Assembly (NCBI RefSeq): GCF_037975245.1
Contig: NC_092577.1
Location: 10,918,013 to 10,982,012, forward strand
Length of the DNA: 64,000 bases
Reading direction: 5' to 3'
Source: Apostichopus japonicus
Lineage: Eukaryota > Echinodermata > Holothuroidea > Aspidochirotida > Stichopodidae
Below, piece after piece: positions 1-13,600 of the stretch. The notes below the pieces were generated by a model. It ran no database searches and was not told where the DNA came from. It saw nothing but the letters and a program-made list of their open reading frames with translations. Position 1 is the stretch's first letter. Every line of letters starts with the position of its first letter. The position numbers were made by a program, and so were the translations under genes.

Positions 1-57
1 CCGCAAGTGATTATTAAAAGTTGATCAAAACAAGAAAAATTGGCAAAAAGACCTCAC

Positions 58-3000
58 CTTATTTTTCTCAGGGGATACTTTCTCAAACATGGCCTGCAAC
101 TGTTCACCTTCCTTGCATAGCTTCTCTCCGGCTTTTTTCCTTTCCTCGTACGTCTTAAAATTCAACTTTCTGTCGAGAAATATGAAAATGACCAAATATA
201 AATTTCTTGGTTTCTCTTTGAAAAAATGGGTATTAATATGCTTATTCATAAAAGACAAAAAAAAATATTAAGAGAGTTCCTGGGTTCAAATAAACAATTT
301 TGAAAGGACGACTTGTTTATGCCATCTGTTATTATTATTCTGTCCTAGCCGAGAGAAGGTACAATCTTACCCATCGACGACGACAGCTTTTAGGTAGCAC
401 GCTAATGTTTTACGTTCCAGCTCCTTGATCAGACTTTCAAAGTTATTTTTTCTGAGATGGATAAAGTCGTGGTAGTAATCTTCGATGGTTGCACATATCG
501 TGTCCACTTGTATGCAACCTTGCTCCTCCAGCCTGACGGATGGACGGAAGTTAAACAAAGTGAAATGAATATAGATTAAAAAGAAGAAGCGAAACATTTG
601 ATTTTTATTAAAAATAGTTTTCAATTTTGTTCTATTCTCTTCTCCTGTTACCCGTGTTAACTGTATCACTGGGCAGTCTATTGTGAGTATATCCTACAGC
701 AATTTATTTTTATCTGATTCTTATACCACTCTATACTGTCCTCCCTTTTCATGCTTCAAAGCACTGATACTGACAGTATGAACAGTTCCTAATCTTTATC
801 TGATTCTAATGCTAATACCACTCAATACTGTGCTCTCAAATCATGCTTCAAAGCACTGATACTGACAGTATGAACAGTTCCTAATCTTTATCTGATTCTA
901 ATGCTAATACCACTCAATACTGTGCTCTCATATCATGCTTCAAAGCACTGATACTGACAGTATGAACAGTTCCTAATCTTTATCTGATTCTAATGCTAAT
1001 ACCACTCAATACTGTGCTCTCATATCATGCTTCAAAGCACTGATACTGACAGTATGAACAGTTCCTAATCTTTACCTGATTCTAATGCTAATACCACTCA
1101 ATACTGTGCTCTCATATCATGCTTCAAAGCACTCATACTGACAGTATGAACAGTTCCTAATCTTTATCTGATTCTAATTGCTAATACCACTCAAATCATG
1201 CTTCAACGCACTGATACTGACAGTATGAACAGTTCCTAATCTTTACCTGATTCTAATGCTAATACCACTCTATACTGTCATCTAATATCATGCTTCAAAG
1301 CACCCATACTGGCAGTATGAACAGTTCCTAATCTTTACCTGATTCTAATGCTAATACCACTCAATACTGTACTTCAAGATCATGCTTCAAAGCACTGATA
1401 CTGACAGTATGAGCAGTTCCTAATCTTTATCTGATTCTAATTGCTAATACCACTCAATACTGTCCTCCCATTTCATGCTTCAAAGCACTTATACTGACAG
1501 TATGAACAGTTCCTAATCTTTATCTGATTCTAATATGCTAATACCACTCCATACTGTCCTCTCATATCATGCTTCAAAGCACTTAGAGATCAAGGTGTGG
1601 AAAGACTTCTACCAGCTTTAACCTAAAGGGACATGTGGTTGACCGAGACTTGGGCCAGAAGGGTTTGGGGGGGGGAGGGGTGGGGTGAGGTGAGGGGTTG
1701 AATGGAGGGAAGTACAACTGTAACTCACCACTGACGACTCATAATGTCCTTAAACTGGGGATCCAGGTCCATAAACATTTCCGTTAAGAGATCTCTGAGG
1801 CTGAGGGGTGGGGGGGGAGGGCGGTGAGAGACGAGGGGTTGAATGGAGGGTAGTACTCACCATTGACGACTCATAATGTCCTTAAACTGGGGATGCAGGT
1901 CCATAAACATTTCATTTAGGAGATCTCTGAGGCTGAGAGAGACCAAAGAAGACAAAAATGAATAGTTGAAACTAGAACTGACAGACAGATACATAGATGG
2001 AGGGACAACCCTGTCCAGATCTATCTCAGGTATTTTCACCATCACTCCTCTCTCTGGCCACTTGTGAGTAACTTGACTTAACAAACTGAGAATGGTGTGA
2101 CTTTTGCTCAAGATCCAGTCACTTCAAATTCCTTTGTAACTTTACAAAAGAGTTTCCACTTAAAACAAAAAATGATATAACAAATTCTGCACTTTTGAAC
2201 AACAAGGTCGACTTAACAAAACTATGAGAACTTTTTTTCCCTTTTCAGTTCCAAAGAACAACCCTTTAAGAAGAAAATTTTACAAACTCTTTGTACCATC
2301 CTCCACCAAATTATAGTTCCAAAGACGACAAAACATTCCCCTCCCACCACGCCATGTGAAAAGAGAGAGGATAAAAAATCTGCAAATCTACGATACCATT
2401 CTCCCGCCAAGTTATGGTAGGCGTCCAGCAGACCTCTGAAGAGACTTGTCCCGCTGGTCTCACCCAGGGGAAGCTTCAAGTGACGACGCTAGGAGAAAAA
2501 CAGACCTCAAATTATAAATTACCGCCTCCCTTCATGACCTTTTCCACATATTTTGTCAGTCAGATGGTTGTTTTAAGTTTTGTACCAAAACTTTCTCACT
2601 GTTTAAGAAAGTCACGAGTATAAATGTATTATAGTTAGCTTGTTCATTGGTGCCACTGTCTGGGACATACTTCAAGTGGTATAAATAAATACCAAAATAA
2701 AACATGCTCAAGAGAACTGTACAAAAGAACCAATACCTGGGAATATAAAATTACCAAACTTAAGAGAACCTAAAAGTAATAACAATAGCAATAAAAGTAA
2801 AAAATGATATAAGACAGGGTTATAAAGCACAATAAAGAACATAAAAATATACACAAAAATGGGCACAGTAATGTGAATAAAACAACAACAAATAAGATTA
2901 ATGCCCATACTCAAGCCTAAAAAAATAAGTTTTCAAATGCTTCTTAAAATTGTCAATATATGTGACATTTCTCAAGTGATGAGGAAGAGAATTCCAGAGT

Positions 3001-4155
3001 TTAGGACCTGCTACACTGAAAGAACAATCTCCATATGTGACTTTGTTAGTACGAGGAATGACTAGAGAAAGATGACTTTGGGACCGTAATGCCCTAGCTG
3101 GAGTGTAGCGTTTCACCAAATCATATGACAAAAACAAAAAGGGGGACTAGATATTGCATTATCGGGTGTGGAAAGCAGTTATTTTACTGAAGTTTGCAGC
3201 TAAAGGTGACAATGGATTGATATATATTAGCTATAACATGGGAAGAAAATACTTATTACTCATATGGCAAATTATATGTATTATTAACAAGCTATAACAT
3301 TATACCCTGTAACCTGTTAGCTTTTGAATGAATCACTCACCTCAAGTTGTTGGCAATAGTCCACAAAAATATGAAAATTATTTGCAATGGCAACCTGTAG
3401 ATTGGAAAACAAGTTGAAAAAAAAATGAGAACATGCATTAGAAAAATAAAAGGATATCTCTGAAAAAAAATGGAAAATCTGATAATATTCCTTTAATACA
3501 GCTTCAGAGACATTAATTTGTATCCATATAATTGGCATGTAATAGGTTTCAAACTCATCAAGTTAATTTGCTCCAAAACTGGCAGTATCAAATACCCTTG
3601 ATAAATACAAATTTCCCCACACCCGATTTTTGTCTGAAATGGGACTCGATTCAATGACTCGAGGATTGCATTTATATAGCTCAGTGGTTAATACCAGTGC
3701 CTTCCAATCATGAGTTCCCCGGTTCGAGTCACTCCAAGATTAATGCATGTCGTCCAGTTAAAGAGTTGTTGACAATTAACAATTCATAATCATGGATGTT
3801 AAATATGAATCTAAGAAACTGACTTCGGTCAGCTTGAGGCTTTGATAAGCCAATGAGGCTTCTTCACAAGGTTCCTGCTTGCAGGAGGATCTAATCTAAA
3901 TACATACATACATATAGCTGAGGTCACTAGTTCGAATACTGTTTCTAAGCCAAACAAAATTGCTTTGTTCCTTTTCAATATTTTTTATTCAAATTTTCCA
4001 AGTCCATTGTCTGTCATTGATTTACCTGTTGAATATTCAGATATTATGATGGGATGTTTGGGATACAAACATTTGAGGACCTACCATGTACTGGAAGAAA
4101 TACGGCGGGAAGTTCCTGTCCGCGAGATGTTCTTGTTTGTATTCCTGAATGGTTT
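58..4155 (-). CDS. EXOC3: EXOC3 exons 17-22: C-terminal helical bundle, incomplete
   Basis: Exon 17 (4085-4155) encodes [20 protein letters not shown]. Exon 18 (3341-3394) encodes [18 protein letters not shown]. Exon 19 (2397-2488) ends [12 protein letters not shown] plus a split Cys codon. Exon 20 occurs twice (1861-1932 and 1729-1800). Exon 21 (371-532) encodes [19 protein letters not shown]. Exon 22 (58-169) encodes [19 protein letters not shown] and ends at a GT donor at 57-56, so at least one more coding exon lies left of the window. Confidence 0.92.
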
Positions 4156-4584
4156 CTGATGAACGATGACAAGGATCAATAGAGGAGTATCAGTCATATT
4201 TCATAAACTATTATTATTTTTATATATTATATTATTCATAAATTTGGTGTGATACTTGTTAATTTGCGACGATTTAAAATTATTGTTATCGATCTGTTTC
4301 AAAGGATGTTGGTTCTGAATATACGTCACTATTTAGGGAAGGACAGTTCGCCTTGGAGACAAGGTGATAGAATTTCACGACAGTCACTGTAAACTCACTG
4401 TTGTCGTGAGTGTGTCGGTACCTGTGACGTGACTTGTCACAGTTGTGACTATATTGATTACAAGTTGTGAGTTTGTTTTGCTTTATGGTGCATCGATAAT
4501 ATCAAGTACAAGTCCATTGTTACAGTTTTGTTTGTACAAAATGCAGCTTTATTATGTCTGGTTTTGAAGTCTCATACTATAATA

Positions 4585-4639
<55 letters not shown>

Positions 4640-7600
4640 CGACGACGACGATGATGGTGGTGAAGGGGGTGGTAATGATGATGGTGTTGGTAATAATGAT
4701 GATGGTGTTGGTAATAATGTTAGGATCAACCAGTCCAACTGTGTGTCCAACACATTAGTTTCGAGCACTGGTGCACCACAGGGAACTGTTCTTGCCCCGT
4801 TTTTATTCACTGTTTATACTTCAGATGCTAGATCATCACATGACAGCTGCCCTCTAATTAAATTTGCTGATGATACTGCATTAGTGGGTTTGATTACAAG
4901 AGATGATGGAAGTGAATACTTGTCTCAAATAAATTGGTTTGTAGACTATTGTGATCGAAATTTCCTTGAGCTTAACGTGGAGAAGACAAAGGAAATGGTG
5001 ATTGATTTTAGGAAAGGAGATCATGAACCTCCTCCTGTTGTTATCAAAGACCTGGCTGTAAACCGTGTCTCGTCCTATAAGTACCTTGGCGTAGTTTTGG
5101 ATGATCAGCTGAATTGGCATGACCACATTGATTATTTGGAAAGACGGATCAATCCAAGACTCTATTGCTTGCGGAAATTGAACACCTTCAACATCAGTAG
5201 AAACATTCTTTCTATTTTCTACAATTCTGTGATTTTCAGTGTGTGGTCATATTGCATTAATTGTTGGGGAGGTAATGTCAATGGTACCGACAGAAAACGG
5301 ATAGATTCTATTATAAGCCAAGTCAGTCGCATCCTAGACGAACGTCAGCAGTCAGTGAACACGTCATATCATCTTCACCTTCAAAGTAAACTTGCTGGGG
5401 TTCTCAACAACAGTAGCCACCCTCTACACATTAATTTGGAAAGTGCAATACTACCCCGCAGTGGGCGGATGAGACTACCCCTTGCCGTTACGAATCGTTA
5501 CAAATCCTCCTTTATCCCTCGTTGTATTAAACTTCATAATGTATCTTTTACTTGTTTGGTCAGTAATCTTGCTCATTGTGCAATCCAATGTTTCACAAGT
5601 ATCTCTGGTGCTGTTTTACTGTATTTTGTATTTTACCATTTTTACGTATCTTGCCAGCTTTGTTTTAAGTCTTATGTCTTTGTATTTGAGAGTCTGATAT
5701 ATTTTGTGTGTATTTTATGTAATGTACGTATGATTTATATTGTGAGCAATCAATTGCCCAGCTTGGGATGCAATAAAGAGAATCTGAATCTGAATCTGAA
5801 TGATGATGGTGTTGGTAATAATGATGATGGTGTTGGTAACAATGATTGTGGTGATGATTATGATGGTGATACTAATGATGATGGTGATGATGATGATAAT
5901 GATGATGGTGATGATGGTGTAAATGATAATGATGATGTTTGTGATGATGGTGGTGATGATGATTGTGGTGGTGAAGATAATGGTGCTGGTGATAATAATG
6001 ATGATGATGATGATGATGAGAAAGCAATATACAGACATACACACACACATATAGAGACAGACACACACTCACACATACATACAATAACAATGAAAGAAAT
6101 GACAAAAATGTCATCAAAAGCATGAGCCATTAAATAACGTTTTTGTTTCTCCTTAAACGTATGATACCTGGTTTCAAGGAGTAATTTATTCCAATTACGT
6201 CGAGCCGCCACAACGATACATCAAGTATACTAATTATTATCTAGCGTTGTACACCTACAGATGCGTTTGGGAGGGCAGCACACCCGGTAGGTCAAAAAAA
6301 CTCAAAGTACTACCTGAACTGAGGCAGTCGTTGTAAACAACTTATGATATCTCTTAATAAGTGGAAAGATGTCTCACCTCTGTAAGTTGCCACAAAAGTC
6401 TGCAATTCTTCCACACAAATGAGAACGACTTTAGACGTCAAATCTTCGTTCATTTGCTTTGAAACTTGAAGCTATCCAATGAATAAAACAATACAAAACA
6501 ATTAACGATTCATGAAAAAAATAAAAAATAAAATAAAAATAAAAATAAATAAATAAATAAAAATAAAACAAAACTAAAACTAAAACTAAAACTAAAAATT
6601 AAATTAAAAATAAAATAAAAATAAAGACATCAACATCAAATGACAGTTTTATCTGAGAATGTAATGTTATATTCAAACAGTTCAAATATAACTAGTACTA
6701 TCAACATTGCCATCTTCGTATATACCGCTATATCAAAATTTGATATTTAATTTGATGTTTAATTTCTTGTGTCATCGTAAACATGCTGAATTGGGATCCA
6801 AATATGACCAAAATAAATGTCATAATTTTTTTCTGCTCTTTTTCTTCGTTGATAATTAGGTTATTAGACAGGTCAAATGTTTAAAACAAAAAGTATTTAT
6901 AAAATCCTCACATTTTGCTCAATCATCTGGAAAATAATGACAGGCAGCTGAGTCAGATAAAAGCCATCGCTGCCCGATTCAGGTTCCATCTCTTGATGCC
7001 AATCCTGAAATTAAAGATAGAGGTTGAAATGAGATTCCACGATCCAAAAGACAAATTGAAGCACCGCTTCAAAATGGAAAGGTAAATGATTCTTAATGTT
7101 TCAAAGAAGAAGAAGAAAACCTTAACATTCGTCACGACCATATTGTTGGGAAACGAGATATGAAAATGTACGGTTAGAACAGGATTCGAAACAGAGACCT
7201 CTCAAGGGTCACAGGCCCAAAGTTTTCCGTTCTTCATTTACTTACGTCATGATATGTTGAACAATGTTATTAGGAAAGACTTAGTAAACATTCATGCTCA
7301 CTTCAAAATCACATCAAAAAGTAGGATGTTGATGTCACTTTAAAATTGCCAAAAATTTTTAAACATGGTCCAAACCAAACCCCCCTCCCCAAAAGAAAGC
7401 CACATCACCCCCATCCCCACTCACACACTATTAATAGAAACGTTCTCCTGTGAAGAGTATGTGAAGCAAATGTACAGTATTCTTTTGCTCATAGGAATAC
7501 ATGTGCTTTTTTTCCAATGTACCCTTACCATTAATGCCTATAATAAAAATAACCACCCAATTATCCACACCCTCCCTAGAAAATATCCATGGAAAATATT

Positions 7601-10600
7601 CTGAAGGCTGCATGGAAAAGAAACGCATTCTTTTTTTGATGGAAATGCATTTTCTTTTGGACATGTGATAATAAGGAAAAAAAGTGAAAAGAGTAAAACA
7701 ATATAAATATTCATGATTTCTGGAGAAAAATGAATATGCATCGGGTACATACCTTAAAGTCAGAATCGAGAGCATTCTTCATCCAAGTCTGAATGTTTTT
7801 GTGCAAAGTTTGCATAAAACTGTCAGGCAAAAATAAAATAAAGAAAAAAATATTAGATTAAGGACATGAACATGAATAAAATGATTTGACTGAGAAGAAA
7901 AAAAAATTATATGAAAGACAATGAGAGAAAAGAGAAAACTTGATTAATACAAATATAGTTGCCCTATTCTGATTAACTTTTTCCCCATATTTTTTAATAT
8001 TAACAAAAATATTGAATACTTCTTTATTTCCAAAATTGTCTAAAATTTTGTCGCCACATGAGATGTAAAATGATTCACACAATTAGTTCTTCTTCTTTGA
8101 ATCAAGTGGTTCCACTATAAGGTGACTTTAATTATTTTTAATTAAGGAATAAATTTTGATATTTTGTAGACCATGAAAAAAAAGTGAAAAAGCACTGCTA
8201 TAAGTCCAGATTTGCATTTCTATGCCACTTTTATAGTTTTTTTGAGAAATGACTGCTTAAACACATAGGACCCCCAATAAAAGTGGCTGGACTATTGAGT
8301 CTAACCCCCCACCCCCGCCCCCATTAAAGATCAGTTACTTAGATCCAACACAAAACACTCTACAGAACATTTCAAGGCTACAATTCTGCTTTACAAGTCA
8401 TCCTTTTTAATGGTAAACTCACTCTTGCTGAAGTTTATCGACCGTTTGATCAGAGAGTAGAGGTTTTACATTTTTTAGGTTGATGCCAAGTTCGGGATTA
8501 CCCAAACACAACGGTCCTCTGGAGAGGGGGAAGAAACAAAATATGAGATAAAGAGTTATTTTGAAAGCAGAAAATTTACTTGGGGAGGAGGTGGGATCAG
8601 GGGTTACAAAGTCTTAAAATGTTACATCCAAAACAGTTGATGGTATGCAGTCCCCAAGTTTTTTATATCATTCTAACATTCAGCATTTAAACAAATCCAT
8701 CTTGGCGTCATCTTACATCTCACCGACTGAATATTTCACCAAGATGGGGATTTGACCAATAAGTATCTTTTCTTGTTTCCGACATTGCATTTTCCCTTCC
8801 AATTACTTCACAGATGGGGCCTCTCAGTCCAAACGCTAACATGGCATGAAACGCACACGACAAGGCATATCCCGGAAAAATATTCAATGAAAAAACATAT
8901 GAAAAACCGTGACTTTTCCTGGCAACATGTGGAAACATTGTCATGTTGTCTGGAGGCGAGAAAACATGTTTCAATTGTATCAATCCACTGTCTGCAAACA
9001 TCCACTGTGTTGGAATAGGCAGATAGGAGAGTACAATATGTGCTACATGCGCAAACATCTTCCAATAGATTGGACGATGTTTGCATAATTATCAAGTGCC
9101 GAGTCTTTGTAGGAAACCAAAACGAATGAATTGAAACAATGAAGACACTGATGGCTTCTACTCACGTATACTCAGATAGCCAGGTGAGCAGGTTAATAAT
9201 TTCATTCTGTTCCAGTTCAGATTCAACCATTTCTTCAAGCTGTTTTAGAAGGAAATTTAAAGTTTGTGTATTCATTTTGAATATAAATGCTTCCTTCTTC
9301 CCCTAACTTCACAACTTTTTGACCCTCATTTTCGGGAGTCGGACCTATCGTGAAAGATCCATTCCGAATATAAAGTTTAATCAGGGCGGTGGAACAGTGT
9401 ATGACATCGCAGATTTATGCATTATTAAAATAAAAAGTGAATGAATCTGTAATATGTTATAGCTCAACAATGATCAAAATGCATATTGCTTCACAAGCTC
9501 TATTGTTATAGGTATCTTCAATGTCAGACTTTGTCATGCCTATGAAATTAATATGTATCTCTGGATTCAATTTATTTTTTACTCTGTGAACCTCAATTTC
9601 CACCTTTATCATCTTGGCAACCCTCCCATGTTGGGTTACCCCCCCCCCCCCCGTCCTTTGATAAGTTTAAAATGATTATCAAGTTAGCTCCAGTTGCAAA
9701 AATGGTAATATTTTGCAACTAATGAAGGTGAATTTATGTTCACGATTTTTCCACTCATTCTCAGATATCGGCGACTTTTTTTTTACTTCCGAATTTTTGG
9801 GCAACCCACTCAAAATATTTTTTAGGGCGACCCCAAAAAGGGTCACGACTGTTCATATCTATTACACAAGATTTTATATCACTAGGATGAAGTACCCGGT
9901 AGAGGTTGCAAAAGTTATTTATCAGATCTTTTTTATGCCAAACACAAAAAGTTTTAAGACATTATGATACAGATATAGTATTAAGAATCTTCAAATTGGT
10001 TTTTTACTCACATGTCCCTGGAGAGCCTTGTGATAGATTCCGACGTAGGTGCTAAATATTTTGTAGTCCGGAGGGAAGCAGGGGGTGCAGAGAAACTGGA
10101 ATCAGGAGAGATGAGACAAAAATACAAAGATTTTACATTCGGCTTTCAGAAATCAGTATTGTCTGTGCTGGAAGGGGACATTGTTACAGACTTATTGGAT
10201 GAGATACAGATTTCTATGTAGTTTTAATAATAGAGACATAAAATGCTAACAAAACTGTTTAAATTTGTAATTTAGGGGGTCTGATCTTTTGATACTCCAG
10301 AGGCAATCTGAAATGATCTTTGTTTCCTGTGTTTTTCTGCTAGGATTGAAATGTCAGGCCCATTAACTTCTCTTTATTTATATTAGATCTATATGACATA
10401 TGTATTTATATATATATATATATATATTTTATTTATATATTTATATATATATATATATCACTCCGTCCGTACCACTAAGCAGCAGTGATTCCACTGGTGT
10501 GAATGCATATCTATCTGTCTGTTTGTCTATCTGTCTGTCTGTAAAATGGTAAACTAACATGTAAAACTGAATCAAAAACTTATAAACAATGTACTTTTTT

Positions 10601-13600
10601 TTGTGTGGATCTAACAGGATTTGAACCAATTTTCTCAGGACTGGAATGGTTCAAATCCCGCTGTTCACGTCAAATTTCTCACCTCTTTTCAAAATCGTTT
10701 TTCGGTTACCTAATCTGACACGGCACCGTCCGGATAAACGACATAAAAGTGACTGGAGGCTTTGCCACTCACCTTGACAATCTTCAAATCATTGAAGACG
10801 TTTTGCCTAATCAGCTCAAGATGACGAACCAACCACATCCTCTCCTCTCTGCGATCTTCTATTTGACTGCCCTCTATCCTTAAATTAATTAAAAATATGT
10901 GAAACAAAAATTGTCTGTTATTCTTCTTCATAAATAACACTATAAAACTAGGTACCAGGATAAATATATAGACGCACAGGTCTGTATCATCTGTTTGTTT
11001 CATGCTGTTATCATGATGGAGCCACAGACTGTCACGCAACTATAATTACACGGCGCCCTCATTTATACACCTGGGTGAAAACAGGCAATGGAGATTAAGC
11101 ACCTGGGTGAAAAGAGGCAATGGAGATTAAGCACCTGGGTGAATAGAGGCAATGGAGATTAAGCGCCTTGCCCAAGGACACAAGGTAATAATCTGGCCAA
11201 GACTTTGGCGAGGGGAGGGCGGGAGGGGGGGGAAGCCTATAATCATCGGATTGCAGGTCCATTGCTTTAGCCATTTGACCACAACACTCTAAACTCTGAT
11301 AATGTGAATTCAATCAGCTGGCCATTATGCCATCAAAATAAAAGCTATATGGCATCTGGAAGACCTAAGGCTATGCAATGAGTTCTCAGGTTATATTAAT
11401 AGTATTGGTGAATGTTATTAATGATGATATTTGTCTACCTTGAATTTGCACTCTTCTCTAATATTTCAAAAACTTTGTGCTTCCATTGTTTTGGTCTCCC
11501 AGGAGCATCAAAATCGCTCATTTTCTTCCGTTCCGAGAATTTCCTGTCCAATCTTAGGAGAACAGAATGCAGAATGGATAATACAAAAAAAAAGGGGACA
11601 AATTATTAGGAACAAGTAAAATAAATAGGTTCCAAATGTCCTACTTTTCAGTCCCAATTCTCCAAGAAAAAGATCACCACCCACCTGTTACTTTCGTATA
11701 TACGGTCAAATCAGTTTGGACATAACATAGAGATATCTATGATTTAGTCCCATTCGAAAACACATAGAGCTGTTGGCACTAGATGTTCAAAAACCTTCGG
11801 CCCTTTAAACAAAGCCTAACGTAAAATTCTACACTGCCTTAAAGATGCCTGCCGACCCACAAAATCTGTCTAGTGTAGAATATAGGCAACTGCAGTTTGA
11901 CAAAAATGGTGTGAACATTTTTTAGGGTCCATCTTAGGCAGTGAGTGAATCTTCATATATGACAGTTTAGATTAGCTATTTCTATGGCATGTAAGAATTT
12001 GCTAGCAGTATTCAGGACTGAACAATGGTTACTTCACTACTTCCATATTTAATTGAGTAATTTTCCATTTATGGTAAAGAATCTTTCCTTTGAAGACACA
12101 ACAGCTACTGTACAAAGAGTCACAGTAACAACAACTGTTATAGTTATGAATGGGAAACATTTGTGTCCTTACCAAAAAAACGTAACAAACATTACAATTA
12201 TAATTTTGAAATAAAATTTATAAATTTGTGAAAAAAAATTATAAAAATTATAAATTTATAAAAAATTATAAATTTATAAAAAATTATAAATTTTGAAAAA
12301 AAAATTAAATTATAATTTTGATAACTTTAAGAGAAGGAAGAGTAGTGAGGGGGCAATAGGGAGGAGGGAGGGGAGGGGGAGAGAGGGCATGGAGGGTGCT
12401 AAATTGAAGCATTAATAACACCAACCTTTCCTCTCTTTCGATTATCCGGAGGCAGGTTACGATCAGAGCAGGCCGTGTCTGGACAGCATTCAGCAATTGT
12501 TGCAGCAAACTTTTTATCTTTAAAAATAAGTTATTCTGTGGAAAGAAAAATTTTCAATTTTTAATTGCTGTCTTTTTCTAACCTAACCTAGGCTAGGTTG
12601 CTTTGTTAACAAACCTGCACAGTAAAGTATGATTCCAGAGATAAAACCATGGATATACTGTAATTTATTCTGTGATACTTGTCAGCATCTTTTGTGCAAT
12701 TATTCGACTGATATCAGGATATTTCATATCGGTTAAATAATAACTTGTCCAAATTTGGATTTATCACTTCTTTTTCACTTGCAGGGTCTTTGAACATTGT
12801 ACTTTACCATTTGTATAATCAAGCTTGATTTAATACTGATTCAATTCTACACATCAGTACTGATGCATTGTGGGATGGTATTTGTGTATCTGTATGAAAA
12901 TAAGTAAGGCAAATATGGCTAACTTACTGATAGGGTCTCAACTTTCTCGAAATATTTCTTTAGAAGCTGAAAAATAAAATGAAAGTTAAAAATGATTTTG
13001 TATGCAAAAAAATTATCAAATTTAGTCTGATTGACGCAATTGAACTATTAGATGACATTAGTTAATGAAAATCTCCCGTTTTACATAATTATTTCAAACA
13101 CCCAGTCCCCCTCCCCCACCCCTTTGGGCATTAGGATGGGCTTCTAACTGCACCTTAACATAGTTGTGTCTGGTACCCCACAAGTTCTCGTAAACGTATC
13201 TAGACGGTGGGGAAAACTGCTGTCATTACTTCATTTTATTGATATGAGGTTAAAAATTAATTTAACTCTGTTTATTAGAAATTTGGCTACTACTGAAGAG
13301 ATTGGAAAATTGAGAATGTTTTGCTTTGGCCTCTCATTTTAAGGTAGTCTTTAAATAATAATTGTAAAAAAAAAAACCAAAAAAGGGCAAAACATTGGAA
13401 CTCTCATATTTTGGTAATTTTGTTATTAGGCATGCTTGAGCTATATATGCAATGCTAACATCTCAATCTTAAATACTTTCCGAAAACAATAAGGAAATTA
13501 TCAAAGATTATGCGACCATCAAGCACACCACTTACAGGCTCACAATTGTCAAAATTCCCTGAAACGCAGAGGCTGAAAGGAAAAATGAAATGACTTGCTC

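Noticed and set aside
4554-6125. 523-residue open frame with poly-Asp ends
   Set aside because: It is a (GAT)n microsatellite read through a 5'-truncated LINE into more GAT repeat. It lies antisense in an EXOC3 intron and has no start context or host-gene features.
8720-9095. Overlapping ORFs on both strands
   Set aside because: They lie in the EXOC3 intron between exons 12 and 13, without motifs or splice support.
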